Both the position numbers and the translations under genes were made by a program. Positions 1 to 5,640 of a stretch of DNA of 6,611 nucleotides are shown here, one piece after another. The stretch comes from Lentisphaeria bacterium (GTDB lineage: Bacteria; Verrucomicrobiota; Lentisphaeria; Victivallales; JAUVCU01): positions 1 to 6,611 of the forward strand of contig JAUVCU010000089.1 of the NCBI GenBank assembly GCA_030590715.1, in the 5' to 3' direction. The notes beneath the pieces are model-generated. The model saw only the letters and a list, made by a program, of their open reading frames with translations. It was not told the origin of the DNA and did no database searches. Numbering within the stretch: position 1 is the stretch's first letter; the number at the start of each line of letters is the position of its first letter.

Positions 1-432
1 AGACGGAGATGTAATAGAAATAATGCGACCAAAACGATTCTGCATCATTTTCTGAAGAGCAAATTTACTTGCACTGAACGTTCCTGTAAGATTGATATTC
101 AAAACTGTAGTCCAATCTTCAATAGACATTGATCCAACGATACTGTCGCGGCGAATTCCAGCACAGTTAACAAGCACCTCAAGTGAATCATTCTTCTGAT
201 CAAATTCAGCAAAGAACTTTTCAACTTCTTCGTATTTTGAAATATCGAATTTCGCTAACTCCAGCTTATCAGAACCACACTCTGTTTTGAATGATTCCGC
301 CGCCTGATCATTACCAACATAAGTCGCAACAACTCTAGCGCCAGATTTCAAAAACGCCTCAGAAGTAGCACGCCCTATACCTCTCGTTCCACCGGTAACA
401 ATTACAGTATAATCAGAAAAATCATATGTCAT
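1..432 (-). CDS. SDR-family oxidoreductase, FabG-like (3' end outside window)
   Basis: The 144 visible residues are the N-terminal part of a classical short-chain dehydrogenase/reductase; the gene leaves the window at base 1. The Rossmann dinucleotide motif TGGTRGIG is at residues 13-20, the NCAG motif at 89-92, the NINLTG segment carrying the conserved Asn at about 112-117, and the strand IISITS ends at the expected catalytic Ser (about 142). The YxxxK pair lies beyond the edge. The best match is 3-oxoacyl-ACP reductase (FabG) or acetoacetyl-CoA reductase (PhaB), NAD(P)H-dependent cytoplasmic enzymes; the AGIRRDS and EDW-TVLNINLTGTF stretches fit these closely, but SDR substrates cannot be assigned from sequence alone, so no symbol is given. 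The ATG at 432 follows a weak AAAAGG site at 447-442. A terminator separates it from rplQ, so it is probably its own transcription unit. Confidence 0.9.
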   Translation of the reverse strand, partial: MTYDFSDYTVIVTGGTRGIGRATSEAFLKSGARVVATYVGNDQAAESFKTECGSDKLELAKFDISKYEEVEKFFAEFDQKNDSLEVLVNCAGIRRDSIVGSMSIEDWTTVLNINLTGTFSASKFALQKMMQNRFGRIISITSPS

Positions 433-444
433 ATTTTTAAACCT

Positions 445-480
445 TTTACAATTTATAGTATTTAGTATTCTGAAGAACAA
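445..480 (-). promoter_or_regulatory. Candidate sigma70-type promoter for the SDR gene
   Basis: Read on the minus strand, TTGTTC (480-475) and TATAAA (457-452) are separated by exactly 17 nt. The -10 box matches consensus at 5 of 6 positions and the -35 box at 3 of 6. The predicted start near 445 would leave a very short leader, with AAAAGG at its 5' end. It lies between the rplQ terminator and the SDR start codon, where a promoter is expected. The region is AT-rich, so chance matches are likely. Confidence 0.4.
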
Positions 481-516
481 ACCCACAAATTCCCTCTGCA
501 GAATAATAAAAATTAG

Positions 517-548
517 ATAAAAAAAAGCCCCGGAAAACCGAGGCTTTT
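517..548 (-). terminator. Rho-independent terminator of the alpha operon
   Basis: On the minus strand an 11-bp stem (arms 548-538 and 533-523, one G-U pair) closes an exact TTTT loop (537-534). The GC core CCTCGG/CCGGGG is flanked by A/T pairs, and the T run continues to about 519. It lies 31 nt after the rplQ stop codon. This is a textbook intrinsic terminator and marks the end of the rpmJ-rplQ operon. Confidence 0.92.
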
Positions 549-579
549 AATATTTAGCTAAACGCTAAAAGAGAACTAC

Positions 580-1014
580 TTACTCAGCAGTTTCTTCAGC
601 TGGTGCTGCAGCTTCTTCTGCAACTGGTGCTTCTTCTTTAACTGGAGCAGTAGTAGCTTCTGCTTCAACTAGTTGTAGAATACACATCTCAGCAGCATCA
701 CCACGACGCTGACCAAGTTTGATAATACGCGTGTATCCACCTGGACGATCTGCATATTTTGGTGCAATTTCGTCAAAAAGGATTTTTACAGCGTCAATAT
801 CTCTGATTTTAGCGATAGCTTGACGGCGTTCGTGTAAACCACCCTTCTTACCAAGCGTAATCAGTTTATCAACGAAACGGCGTACTTCTTTAGCTTTAAC
901 TAAAGTAGTCTGTACTTGACCGTGATAGAAAACACTAGAAACCATATTCGCAATCATTGCTTTACGGTGTGCTCCAGAGCGTCCTATTTTAAATGTATGT
1001 TTGCGATGTCGCAT
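580..1014 (-). CDS. rplQ: 50S ribosomal protein L17
   Basis: This is a large-subunit ribosomal protein of 144 residues. The N-terminus MRHRK, the AHRKAM segment (15-20), the LVKAKEVRRFVDKLITL segment (38-54) and the RPGGYTRIIKLGQRRGD stretch (90-106) are diagnostic of bacterial L17. The conserved core ends near residue 118. The remaining 26 residues form a low-complexity tail rich in Ala, Glu and Pro, longer than in E. coli L17 (127 residues); such tails occur in L17 of several phyla. The ATG overlaps the rpoA stop codon by one base (TAATG), and a GGAGG site lies inside the end of rpoA, 7 nt before the ATG, so translational coupling to rpoA is likely. It is the last gene of the operon. Confidence 0.98.
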   Translation of the reverse strand: MRHRKHTFKIGRSGAHRKAMIANMVSSVFYHGQVQTTLVKAKEVRRFVDKLITLGKKGGLHERRQAIAKIRDIDAVKILFDEIAPKYADRPGGYTRIIKLGQRRGDAAEMCILQLVEAEATTAPVKEEAPVAEEAAAPAEETAE

Positions 1015-2039
1015 TAATTTTCCTCCATTTCAGAAGCCTTAACTCTATCAGCTTCAGCATTAAGAGCATCTGTTAGCTCCTCACTGAAACTCATTCCTAG
1101 AGATAGCTTCATATCTTCAAGTTTACTAATAATCTCATCTAGAGATTTCTTACCGAAGTTACGGTATTTAAGCATTCTGCTTTCCGTCTTCAGTACAAGT
1201 TCTCCAATCAGTTTGATATTGGCATTGTTCAGACAGTTCATAGCACGAACCGAAAGATCCATATACTCAACATCTTGAGAAAGAAGCTTATAAAGCTTTT
1301 GTTCTTCTTCACTGATTTGAGAAAGAGCGTCTTCCTCTCCAGCCTGCGACCCTAGGAATGGGCGTAGGTGATCTTTAAGAATCTTTGAAGATTTCTCAAG
1401 AGCATCAACAGGTGAGATTCGTCCATCTGTCCAGATTTCAATTGTAAGACCATCCATCTCAGTTTCTTCTCCAAGACGAGCCTGACCAACATTGTAACGC
1501 ACACGCGATACAGGGCTGAAAAGACAATCTACAAGAAGAGTACCAAGTGGGTGCTCGCTCTTTCTATTTTCTTCTGCCGGTACATAACCACAACCTTTTG
1601 AAACCTCGATTTCAGCACGGAATGGCACGTCTTTATCTAGCGTACAAATAACTTGTTCAGGATTAAGAACTTCAACCTGACCATCAGTTATTATATCTGC
1701 AGCTGTTACTTCCCCTGCTGAATCTTTCTCGATTTCAAGCGTGAAAGTCCCATTAGCTTCTACAGCTAGTTTTACCTGCTTAAGATTAATGATAATCTCA
1801 GTAATGTCTTCAACCACATGTGGTAAAGATGCATACTCGTGTGATGCCCCATCAATGCGAACTGCTGAAATCGCAGCTCCTTCAAGTGATGAAAGAAGAA
1901 CACGACGCAATGAATTACCAATCGTATGACCAAAACCCTTGATAAATGGAGCTGCAACAAACTTACCATAAGTTTCTGTTGCTGTGCTTTCATCCAATTC
2001 AACGGATTGAGGCATTGGGAAATTATTTGCTGCTGGCAT
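1014..2039 (-). CDS. rpoA: DNA-directed RNA polymerase subunit alpha
   Basis: At 341 residues this is a complete alpha subunit (E. coli: 329). The N-terminal assembly and dimerisation domain spans about 15-235, with the GFGHTIGNSLRRVLLSS signature at 35-51, including R45. After an acidic linker (about 233-250), the C-terminal domain (about 250-317) carries LSVRAMNCLNNANIKLIGEL and KYRNFGKKSLDEI. R265 and N268, the residues that contact UP elements and activators in E. coli, fall at exactly the same numbers. The last 25 residues are an acidic tail. Alpha dimerises to scaffold the beta and beta' subunits. The ATG is preceded by GGAGAG with an AAATAAT spacer. It follows rpsK directly, without the rpsD found between them in E. 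coli. Confidence 0.99.
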   Translation of the reverse strand: MPAANNFPMPQSVELDESTATETYGKFVAAPFIKGFGHTIGNSLRRVLLSSLEGAAISAVRIDGASHEYASLPHVVEDITEIIINLKQVKLAVEANGTFTLEIEKDSAGEVTAADIITDGQVEVLNPEQVICTLDKDVPFRAEIEVSKGCGYVPAEENRKSEHPLGTLLVDCLFSPVSRVRYNVGQARLGEETEMDGLTIEIWTDGRISPVDALEKSSKILKDHLRPFLGSQAGEEDALSQISEEEQKLYKLLSQDVEYMDLSVRAMNCLNNANIKLIGELVLKTESRMLKYRNFGKKSLDEIISKLEDMKLSLGMSFSEELTDALNAEADRVKASEMEEN

Positions 2040-2096
2040 ATTATTTCTCTCCAGAATTATTATTTTTTATTCTGTATAAAAAACTAGATAATTGCG

Positions 2097-2513
2097 TTAT
2101 ACACGACGTCTTTTAGGAGGTCGGCAACCGTTATGTGGAACTGGAGTAATATCACGAATGATAGTAACTTCGATTCCTGCCGCAGCAATTCCTCTAACAG
2201 CAGACTCACGTCCAGCTCCAGGTCCTTTGATGCGAACTTCAACTTCTTTCATTCCAAGAAGTTGCGCTTTCTTAGCAGCATCTCCAGCAATTACTTGAGC
2301 TGCATATGCAGTACTTTTACGAGATCCTTTAAATCCGTTCTTACCACCAGTAGACCAGCAAAGAACATTTCCGTGAAGGTCAGTAAAGGTAACTTTCGTA
2401 TTATTAAATGTAGCTTGAACATAAGCAATACCAGATGGCACGTAGCGACCTGATTTTTTACGCTTTTGATCAGCTGCAGCTGTATCAGCTTGTGTTGTTG
2501 TATCTTCAGCCAT
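2097..2513 (-). CDS. rpsK: 30S ribosomal protein S11
   Basis: This 138-residue protein is about nine residues longer than E. coli S11 because of a Thr/Ala/Asp/Gln-rich N-terminal extension (residues 2-17). The S11 core is unmistakable: SGIAYVQATFNNTKVTFTD (27-45), GFKGSRKSTAYAAQ (60-73), KGPGAGRES (96-104), and the C-terminus PHNGCRPPKRRRV. That terminus includes the Asn-Gly pair (128-129) at the site that becomes isoaspartate in E. coli S11. S11 lies on the 30S platform near the mRNA exit. The start is supported by GAGGA about 9 nt upstream. The gap to rpoA is 57 nt and contains no gene. Confidence 0.98.
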   Translation of the reverse strand: MAEDTTTQADTAAADQKRKKSGRYVPSGIAYVQATFNNTKVTFTDLHGNVLCWSTGGKNGFKGSRKSTAYAAQVIAGDAAKKAQLLGMKEVEVRIKGPGAGRESAVRGIAAAGIEVTIIRDITPVPHNGCRPPKRRRV

Positions 2514-2575
2514 TTTGGCAATTCCTCATTAAGAATTTTTCTTTTCTAAACAATGTAATAAACAGTCGTAAACTA

Positions 2576-2968
2576 TTACTTAGCAAGTTTACGTTGAGAT
2601 TTATCACGAATAGCACCAACCGTAGATTTCTTACCTTTACGAGTACGTGCATTTGTCTTAGTACGCTGTCCACGACATGGAAGACCATGAATGTGACGAC
2701 GTCCACGGTAGCTACCAATCTGCTTAAGACGACGGATATCCATCGCAAGCTGACGGCGAAGGTCACCCTCTACCATGATTTCTTCCTGTAGAAGCTTAAC
2801 GATGGCCGCAATTTGACCATCAGTTAGTTGGTCTGCTTGAGTTCCAACTTCAATGTTACACTTCTCACAAACTTCCAGCGATTTTGCTGGACCAATACCA
2901 TAAATATAACGTAGAGAGTACTCAATACGTTTTCTCTTTGGAATATCAATACCAAGTATACGTGGCAT
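2576..2968 (-). CDS. rpsM: 30S ribosomal protein S13
   Basis: This 130-residue protein has the S13 layout. The N-terminal RILGIDIPKRKRIEYSLRYIYGIG (3-26) carries the helix-two-turn-helix segment, and the C-terminal tail has GSYRGRRHIHGLPCRGQRTKTNARTRKG, which contacts P-site tRNA and 16S rRNA. S13 forms part of the 30S head and intersubunit bridges. The ATG follows a GAGG site by 5-6 nt. In E. coli the rpsM leader carries the S4-binding pseudoknot that represses the operon. Here the upstream spacer to rpmJ is only 25 nt and almost all A/T, with no room for such a structure. Confidence 0.98.
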   Translation of the reverse strand: MPRILGIDIPKRKRIEYSLRYIYGIGPAKSLEVCEKCNIEVGTQADQLTDGQIAAIVKLLQEEIMVEGDLRRQLAMDIRRLKQIGSYRGRRHIHGLPCRGQRTKTNARTRKGKKSTVGAIRDKSQRKLAK

Positions 2969-2977
2969 AATAACCTC

Positions 2978-2997
2978 TTAATTTAAATTTAAATTAA
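2978..2997 (-). repeat. Perfect 20-bp AT-only palindrome at the rpmJ-rpsM junction
   Basis: The 20 bases are identical to their reverse complement and contain no G or C. The palindrome spans the rpmJ stop codon (2994-2996) and ends at the rpsM Shine-Dalgarno (GAGG, 2977-2974). As RNA it could form an 8-bp A-U stem with an AAUU loop directly 5' of that site. The stem is weak, and chance plus AT bias could explain it. Confidence 0.6.
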
Positions 2998-3110
2998 CCT
3001 TGTCTCTGTTTATGACGAGGATTCTTTTTACAGATAACACGAACAATACCACAACGTTTGATAATTTGGCAGTGCTCACATCTGCGTTTCACTGATGCTC
3101 TAACTTTCAT
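2994..3110 (-). CDS. rpmJ: 50S ribosomal protein L36, zinc-binding (C+) form
   Basis: This 38-residue protein is exactly the usual L36 length. It begins MKVRASVKRRC and ends NPRHKQRQG, like E. coli L36. The zinc ligands of the C+ form are all present: Cys11, Cys14, Cys27 and His33. L36 sits in the peptidyl-transferase-side region of the 50S subunit. The start has a strong GAGGAG site (3122-3117) six nt upstream of the ATG. It is the first gene of the operon; infA and secY, which often precede it in spc/alpha clusters, are absent. A zinc-dependent paralogue elsewhere cannot be ruled out or in from this window. Confidence 0.97.
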   Translation of the reverse strand: MKVRASVKRRCEHCQIIKRCGIVRVICKKNPRHKQRQG

Positions 3111-3135
3111 TGTATTCTCCTCAAAATCCGAGCTT

Positions 3136-3170
3136 TAAGTACTTTATAAGTACAACATCTTCTTAGACAA
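3136..3170 (-). promoter_or_regulatory. Candidate promoter close to rpmJ, overlapping a small inverted repeat
   Basis: On the minus strand TTGTCT (3170-3165, 4 of 6) and TATAAA (3148-3143, 5 of 6) are 16 nt apart. This would start transcription near 3136 with a leader of about 26 nt containing the rpmJ Shine-Dalgarno. The -10 box lies inside a perfect 6-bp inverted repeat, GTACTT-ATA-AAGTAC (3153-3139), which could be an operator or a small hairpin. If this is the main promoter, the long hairpin at 3177-3244 lies upstream of the transcript and would act as a terminator for the preceding genes. Confidence 0.4.
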
Positions 3171-3244
3171 AAAATAACCCATCCTATACATAGTAATGTC
3201 CTGGCAGTGGAATCAGGTTGAACATCTCTAATACAAGAATGGGT
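3168..3244 (-). ncRNA. Long structured hairpin with U-rich tail upstream of rpmJ (terminator or leader/attenuator)
   Basis: The minus-strand RNA from 3244 to 3177 folds into a nearly continuous hairpin. The outer stem pairs 3244-3231 with 3191-3177 (14 bp, one bulged U at 3186). The middle stem pairs 3226-3222 with 3199-3195, and the apical CCTG/CAGG stem pairs 3217-3214 with 3203-3200 around a 10-nt loop. Four pairs are G-U, which would be A-C mismatches on the other strand, so the minus-strand RNA is favoured. A TTATTTTTT run follows immediately (3177-3169), as in an intrinsic terminator. It matches no riboswitch or ribosomal-protein leader I recognise. It is either an elaborate terminator for murA-yraN-zinc ribbon or an attenuating leader of the alpha operon. 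The fold was derived by hand. Confidence 0.6.
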
Positions 3245-3246
3245 GT

Positions 3247-3290
3247 AATTTACCAAACAAAGTTATAAAATCAAATCCTTATAAAGGAAA
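3247..3290 (-). promoter_or_regulatory. Alternative promoter candidates upstream of the long hairpin
   Basis: Two overlapping weak candidates are visible on the minus strand. One is TTGATT (3274-3269) with TAAATT (3252-3247) at 16-nt spacing, each 4 of 6. The other is TATAAC (3267-3262, 5 of 6) with a poor TTTCCT -35 at 17 nt. Either would start transcription near the 5' base of the long hairpin (about 3240 or 3255), making the hairpin part of the rpmJ leader. The AT richness makes chance matches likely. Confidence 0.25.
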
Positions 3291-3314
3291 AAAGTGAAAA
3301 GATTTTCAGACAGC

Positions 3315-3338
3315 AAAAAGCTTATTGAGACAAGCTTT
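3315..3338 (-). terminator. Weak hairpin at the end of the zinc-ribbon gene
   Basis: A 7-bp stem AAAGCTT/AAGCTTT (arms 3338-3332 and 3323-3317) with an 8-nt loop overlaps the stop codon and ends in TTTTT. The stem is AT-rich with only two G-C pairs, and the T run is short, so termination would be inefficient at best. Confidence 0.35.
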
Positions 3339-3597
3339 ATTTAAAAAGCTGTTCATCGGGAAGGATAAAGTTAGAAGTACCCGCATGAGTATGTATACTC
3401 TGCTTTTTCATCCAGTGATCGATCGCTGGTTTAAGTAGATAATCTTCGAGCTCGGGGCTGGACTCTAAAGAATGATTGCAATACGGGCAATGACCATAAC
3501 TGCCGATATCCAGCTGGCTAAGAGTTTCCATACATTCCGGACAAACAAGAACTTTTTCAAGTTCTACTGCAGGTCTTTTAAATTCATACTTATTCAT
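3337..3597 (-). CDS. Small two-CxxC zinc-ribbon protein of unknown function
   Basis: I do not recognise this 86-residue protein. It has two CPxC knuckles, CPEC (19-22) and CPYC (37-40), 14 residues apart, the spacing of a rubredoxin-like or TFIIB-like zinc ribbon. After them comes an acidic, partly helical segment (45-65) and a C-terminal tail with an IHTHAG stretch (68-73). There is no signal peptide or membrane segment, so it is probably cytoplasmic and binds one zinc. The ATG at 3597 is the first start after an in-frame stop about 20 nt upstream, but no good Shine-Dalgarno is visible. It lies 73 nt after yraN on the same strand and before the alpha operon. Nucleic-acid or protein binding is possible, but nothing in the sequence shows which. 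Confidence 0.75.
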   Translation of the reverse strand: MNKYEFKRPAVELEKVLVCPECMETLSQLDIGSYGHCPYCNHSLESSPELEDYLLKPAIDHWMKKQSIHTHAGTSNFILPDEQLFK

Positions 3598-3612
3598 TCT
3601 ATATCTACTTCT

Positions 3613-3627
3613 ATAATATCATTATCA
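3613..3627 (-). promoter_or_regulatory. Fur-like half-site upstream of the zinc-ribbon gene (tentative)
   Basis: The minus strand reads TGATAAT-G-ATATTAT. The first seven bases match one arm of the 7-1-7 Fur consensus exactly, while the second arm matches poorly (3 of 7). It lies 15-30 nt before the ATG, where a repressor could act. The site is AT-only apart from two G residues, so the match may be accidental. Confidence 0.15.
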
Positions 3628-3670
3628 TTTATTTTAAGATGGTCCCAATATAAATAATTTAAAGGGTTGT

Positions 3671-4081
3671 TCAATGCTGTCTATTAAGAAAGTTTTTGGG
3701 GATACTACTAAAATGGTGCGGCCAGTACCTTGCTTCGCAAAAATCAAATCTATCATACACCATTTCAATCAGATCGAAACGGTATACAACTTTTGGGTTA
3801 TCGAGCTTATTCATATAATGAAGGCCTGAACTCACAATCCGCTTTTTCTGCTTCGGCCGTAGACCTCTTGCAGGGCGACTTTTACTCTGCTTTCTTCTGG
3901 TTTTAACTTCTATAAAACAAAGAACACCGCCATCTCGAGCCACAATATCAATTTCACCATACTTACATTTATAATTGCGGCACAATACCTCGACTCCCTT
4001 TGCTCTTAATAACTCAACAGCTTTACGTTCACCCAAACGTCCAAGTTTAAGATGCCTTGCTCTTGCTTTACCAAACTTCAA
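3671..4081 (-). CDS. yraN: UPF0102/YraN-family endonuclease-fold protein
   Basis: The 136 residues match UPF0102 (YraN). LGRLGERKAVELLRAKG (13-29), CRNYKCKYGEIDIVARDGG (34-52) and FIEVKTRR (56-63) give the PD-(D/E)XK pattern with Asp45, Glu58 and Lys60 as likely metal and catalytic residues. The fold resembles archaeal Holliday-junction resolvases, but the cellular role of the family is not settled. The start is TTG at 4081, chosen because GGAG lies 6 nt upstream and the LGxxGE motif follows at the usual distance. The ATG at about 4110 is in another frame and stops quickly. The region past residue 118 is less typical. It lies 55 nt after murA and may be cotranscribed with it. Confidence 0.93.
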   Translation of the reverse strand: MKFGKARARHLKLGRLGERKAVELLRAKGVEVLCRNYKCKYGEIDIVARDGGVLCFIEVKTRRKQSKSRPARGLRPKQKKRIVSSGLHYMNKLDNPKVVYRFDLIEMVYDRFDFCEARYWPHHFSSIPKNFLNRQH

Positions 4082-4092
4082 TGGAGTCTCCA
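4082..4092 (-). promoter_or_regulatory. yraN Shine-Dalgarno inside an 11-bp palindrome
   Basis: On the minus strand TGGAGACTCCA directly precedes the TTG start. Its GGAG is the only plausible ribosome binding site and fixes the TTG as the start. The same bases form an inverted repeat (TGGA/TCCA with a 3-nt loop), which could partly mask the site and, with the TTG, suggests low translation. Confidence 0.5.
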
Positions 4093-4136
4093 GTATTAGA
4101 GTTAATCATTCTCAGTACAGTTCAAAATATGTATAA

Positions 4137-5414
4137 CTACTTAAGGTAAATCTTACCACCAAGCGAGGCAATTTTGTTTTCCAACCCTTCATAACCACGC
4201 TTAATCATCTCCGCATTCTGAATGGTGCTTTTTCCCTTCGCGCACATCGCTGCAATAACCATTGCCATCCCGGCTCTTATATCAGGGCTGACCAGAGTTA
4301 CACCGCGCAGTTTAGCCGGCCCGCTAATAACAACCCTATGCGGATCACAAACAACAGCATTAGCCCCCATACTTATAAGCCTGTCAACAAAGTAGATTCG
4401 GCTTTCAAACATCTTTTCAAAAAACAATGCAGTACCGTGAGCCTGCGTTGCCATTACAATCGAACAACTCATCATATCACTAGGAAATTGAGGCCACGGA
4501 CCATCTGAAATTACAGGAATCGCATTTCCAAAATCCGGCTTTATAACCATTTCCTGATTTCCCGGCACGTAAATGCTATCCGGGTTTAACTCAAACTCAA
4601 CTCCAAGGCGATCGAACACACGGCGTGTCATCCAATAATTTCTTGAATGAATCCCTGTAAGTTTTATCTCACCACCAGTTGCAGCGGCCATTGATATAAA
4701 GCTTGCCGCCTCAATATGATCCTCGACAATAGTATGATCTGTTCCATGCAGCGTCTCGACACCTTCAATAACCAACGTATTAGTCTCAAGTCCAGTAATC
4801 TTAGCTCCCATTGAATTCAACAAACGAGCAAGATCCGTCACGTGGGGTTCACAAGCCGCATTGCGTATGTGTGTTATTCCTTCCGCACAAACTGCGGCCA
4901 TCATAATATGCTCTGTAGCTGTCACACTCGCTTCATCAAGGAACAGGTCTTTCCCGACAAACCTTTCTTTGGCGGTAAATCTGAATGGTACTTCGTCAGC
5001 TTCAATTGTCGCGCCAAGACCATGCAAACCATAAAAATGAGCATCAAGTCTTCGTCGACCGATTACATCTCCGCCTGGAGGCCACAAAGACGCTTTTCCA
5101 CAACGCACCAGAAGAGGCGCGCAAAAAAGCATTGAAGTACGTATTCTTGAAGAAAGCTCATGCGAGATATCAGTCGTCTTGAAATTTGCAGCTTTTATTC
5201 GCAATACGTTTTTATCAAAAGAAACTTCAGCTCCAAGAGCTTCCGCAGCTTTCAACATGATATTCACATCGATAATATCGGGCACATTCCTTAAGATAAC
5301 TTCTTCTTCGGTCAACAAACATGCAGCGATCATCGGTAATGCCGCATTTTTATTTCCATTAATTTTTATCTCTCCCGAAATGCGTGCTCCGCCTTCGATG
5401 CAAAATGACTCCAT
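4137..5414 (-). CDS. murA: UDP-N-acetylglucosamine 1-carboxyvinyltransferase (MurA), Asp-type active-site loop
   Basis: MurA transfers enolpyruvate from PEP to UDP-GlcNAc, the first committed step of peptidoglycan synthesis, in the cytoplasm. The 425 residues are full length (E. coli: 419). NGNKNAALP (19-27) holds Lys22 and Asn23. Arg120, the DGPWPQFPSDM segment with Asp313 (the E. coli Asp305 equivalent), Arg380 and RGYE Arg406 (Arg371 and Arg397 equivalents) are all present. The mobile loop reads PPGGDVIGR (112-120), so the catalytic Cys115 of E. coli is Asp116, encoded by GAT. Asp at this site is known in Mycobacterium, Chlamydia and Borrelia MurA, which are active but resistant to fosfomycin. 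The ATG follows GGGG by about 9 nt. The KIN-GNKN spacing from the N-terminus matches the family, which supports this start. Confidence 0.97.
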   Translation of the reverse strand: MESFCIEGGARISGEIKINGNKNAALPMIAACLLTEEEVILRNVPDIIDVNIMLKAAEALGAEVSFDKNVLRIKAANFKTTDISHELSSRIRTSMLFCAPLLVRCGKASLWPPGGDVIGRRRLDAHFYGLHGLGATIEADEVPFRFTAKERFVGKDLFLDEASVTATEHIMMAAVCAEGITHIRNAACEPHVTDLARLLNSMGAKITGLETNTLVIEGVETLHGTDHTIVEDHIEAASFISMAAATGGEIKLTGIHSRNYWMTRRVFDRLGVEFELNPDSIYVPGNQEMVIKPDFGNAIPVISDGPWPQFPSDMMSCSIVMATQAHGTALFFEKMFESRIYFVDRLISMGANAVVCDPHRVVISGPAKLRGVTLVSPDIRAGMAMVIAAMCAKGKSTIQNAEMIKRGYEGLENKIASLGGKIYLK

Positions 5415-5529
5415 ATTGTATACCCCGAATATTCTATGTTTAATGTCTGATAAATGAAGATGCGGCAGGTGTTATATATGCCCGCAGGCACAACAAGAGA
5501 TTCAATTTTTCAACACCAGGCCTCTTAAA
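5415..5529. other. Upstream region of murA, with nested inverted repeats
   Basis: No gene is seen here. A GGTGTT/AACACC pair (5468-5473 and 5512-5517) encloses a perfect TGCC-CGCA-GGCA hairpin (5479-5490). A weak murA promoter is possible on the minus strand: TTCATT and TAGAAT, 16 nt apart, near 5430-5457, with 3 and 5 matches to consensus. The inverted repeat lies just upstream of it, where a regulator could bind, but nothing identifies one. Confidence 0.3.
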
Positions 5530-5640
5530 TTACTTGTAGTATATCGGCTCTTTCTGATTCGTCAACAAACCATATCCATTGTTGCTGTTTTCCTCATAAT
5601 CTCGTGCAATAAATTTGGTAATAGCTCTCATAACAATAGT

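Noticed and set aside
1741..2002. Overlapping frames inside rpoA on both strands
   Set aside because: They lie wholly within the well-conserved rpoA N-terminal domain and resemble nothing; shadows.
2092..2791. Several 68-118 codon frames over rpsK and rpsM
   Set aside because: All are out-of-frame or antisense readings of S11 and S13 coding sequence, with no ribosome binding site or recognisable domain.
3177..3244. tRNA or known riboswitch in the rpmJ upstream hairpin
   Set aside because: The GTTCAA stretch recalls a T-loop, but there is no cloverleaf, acceptor stem or CCA-side match; the fold is one long hairpin.
4842..5457. Plus-strand frames antisense to murA
   Set aside because: They mirror the conserved MurA sequence and have low-quality composition.
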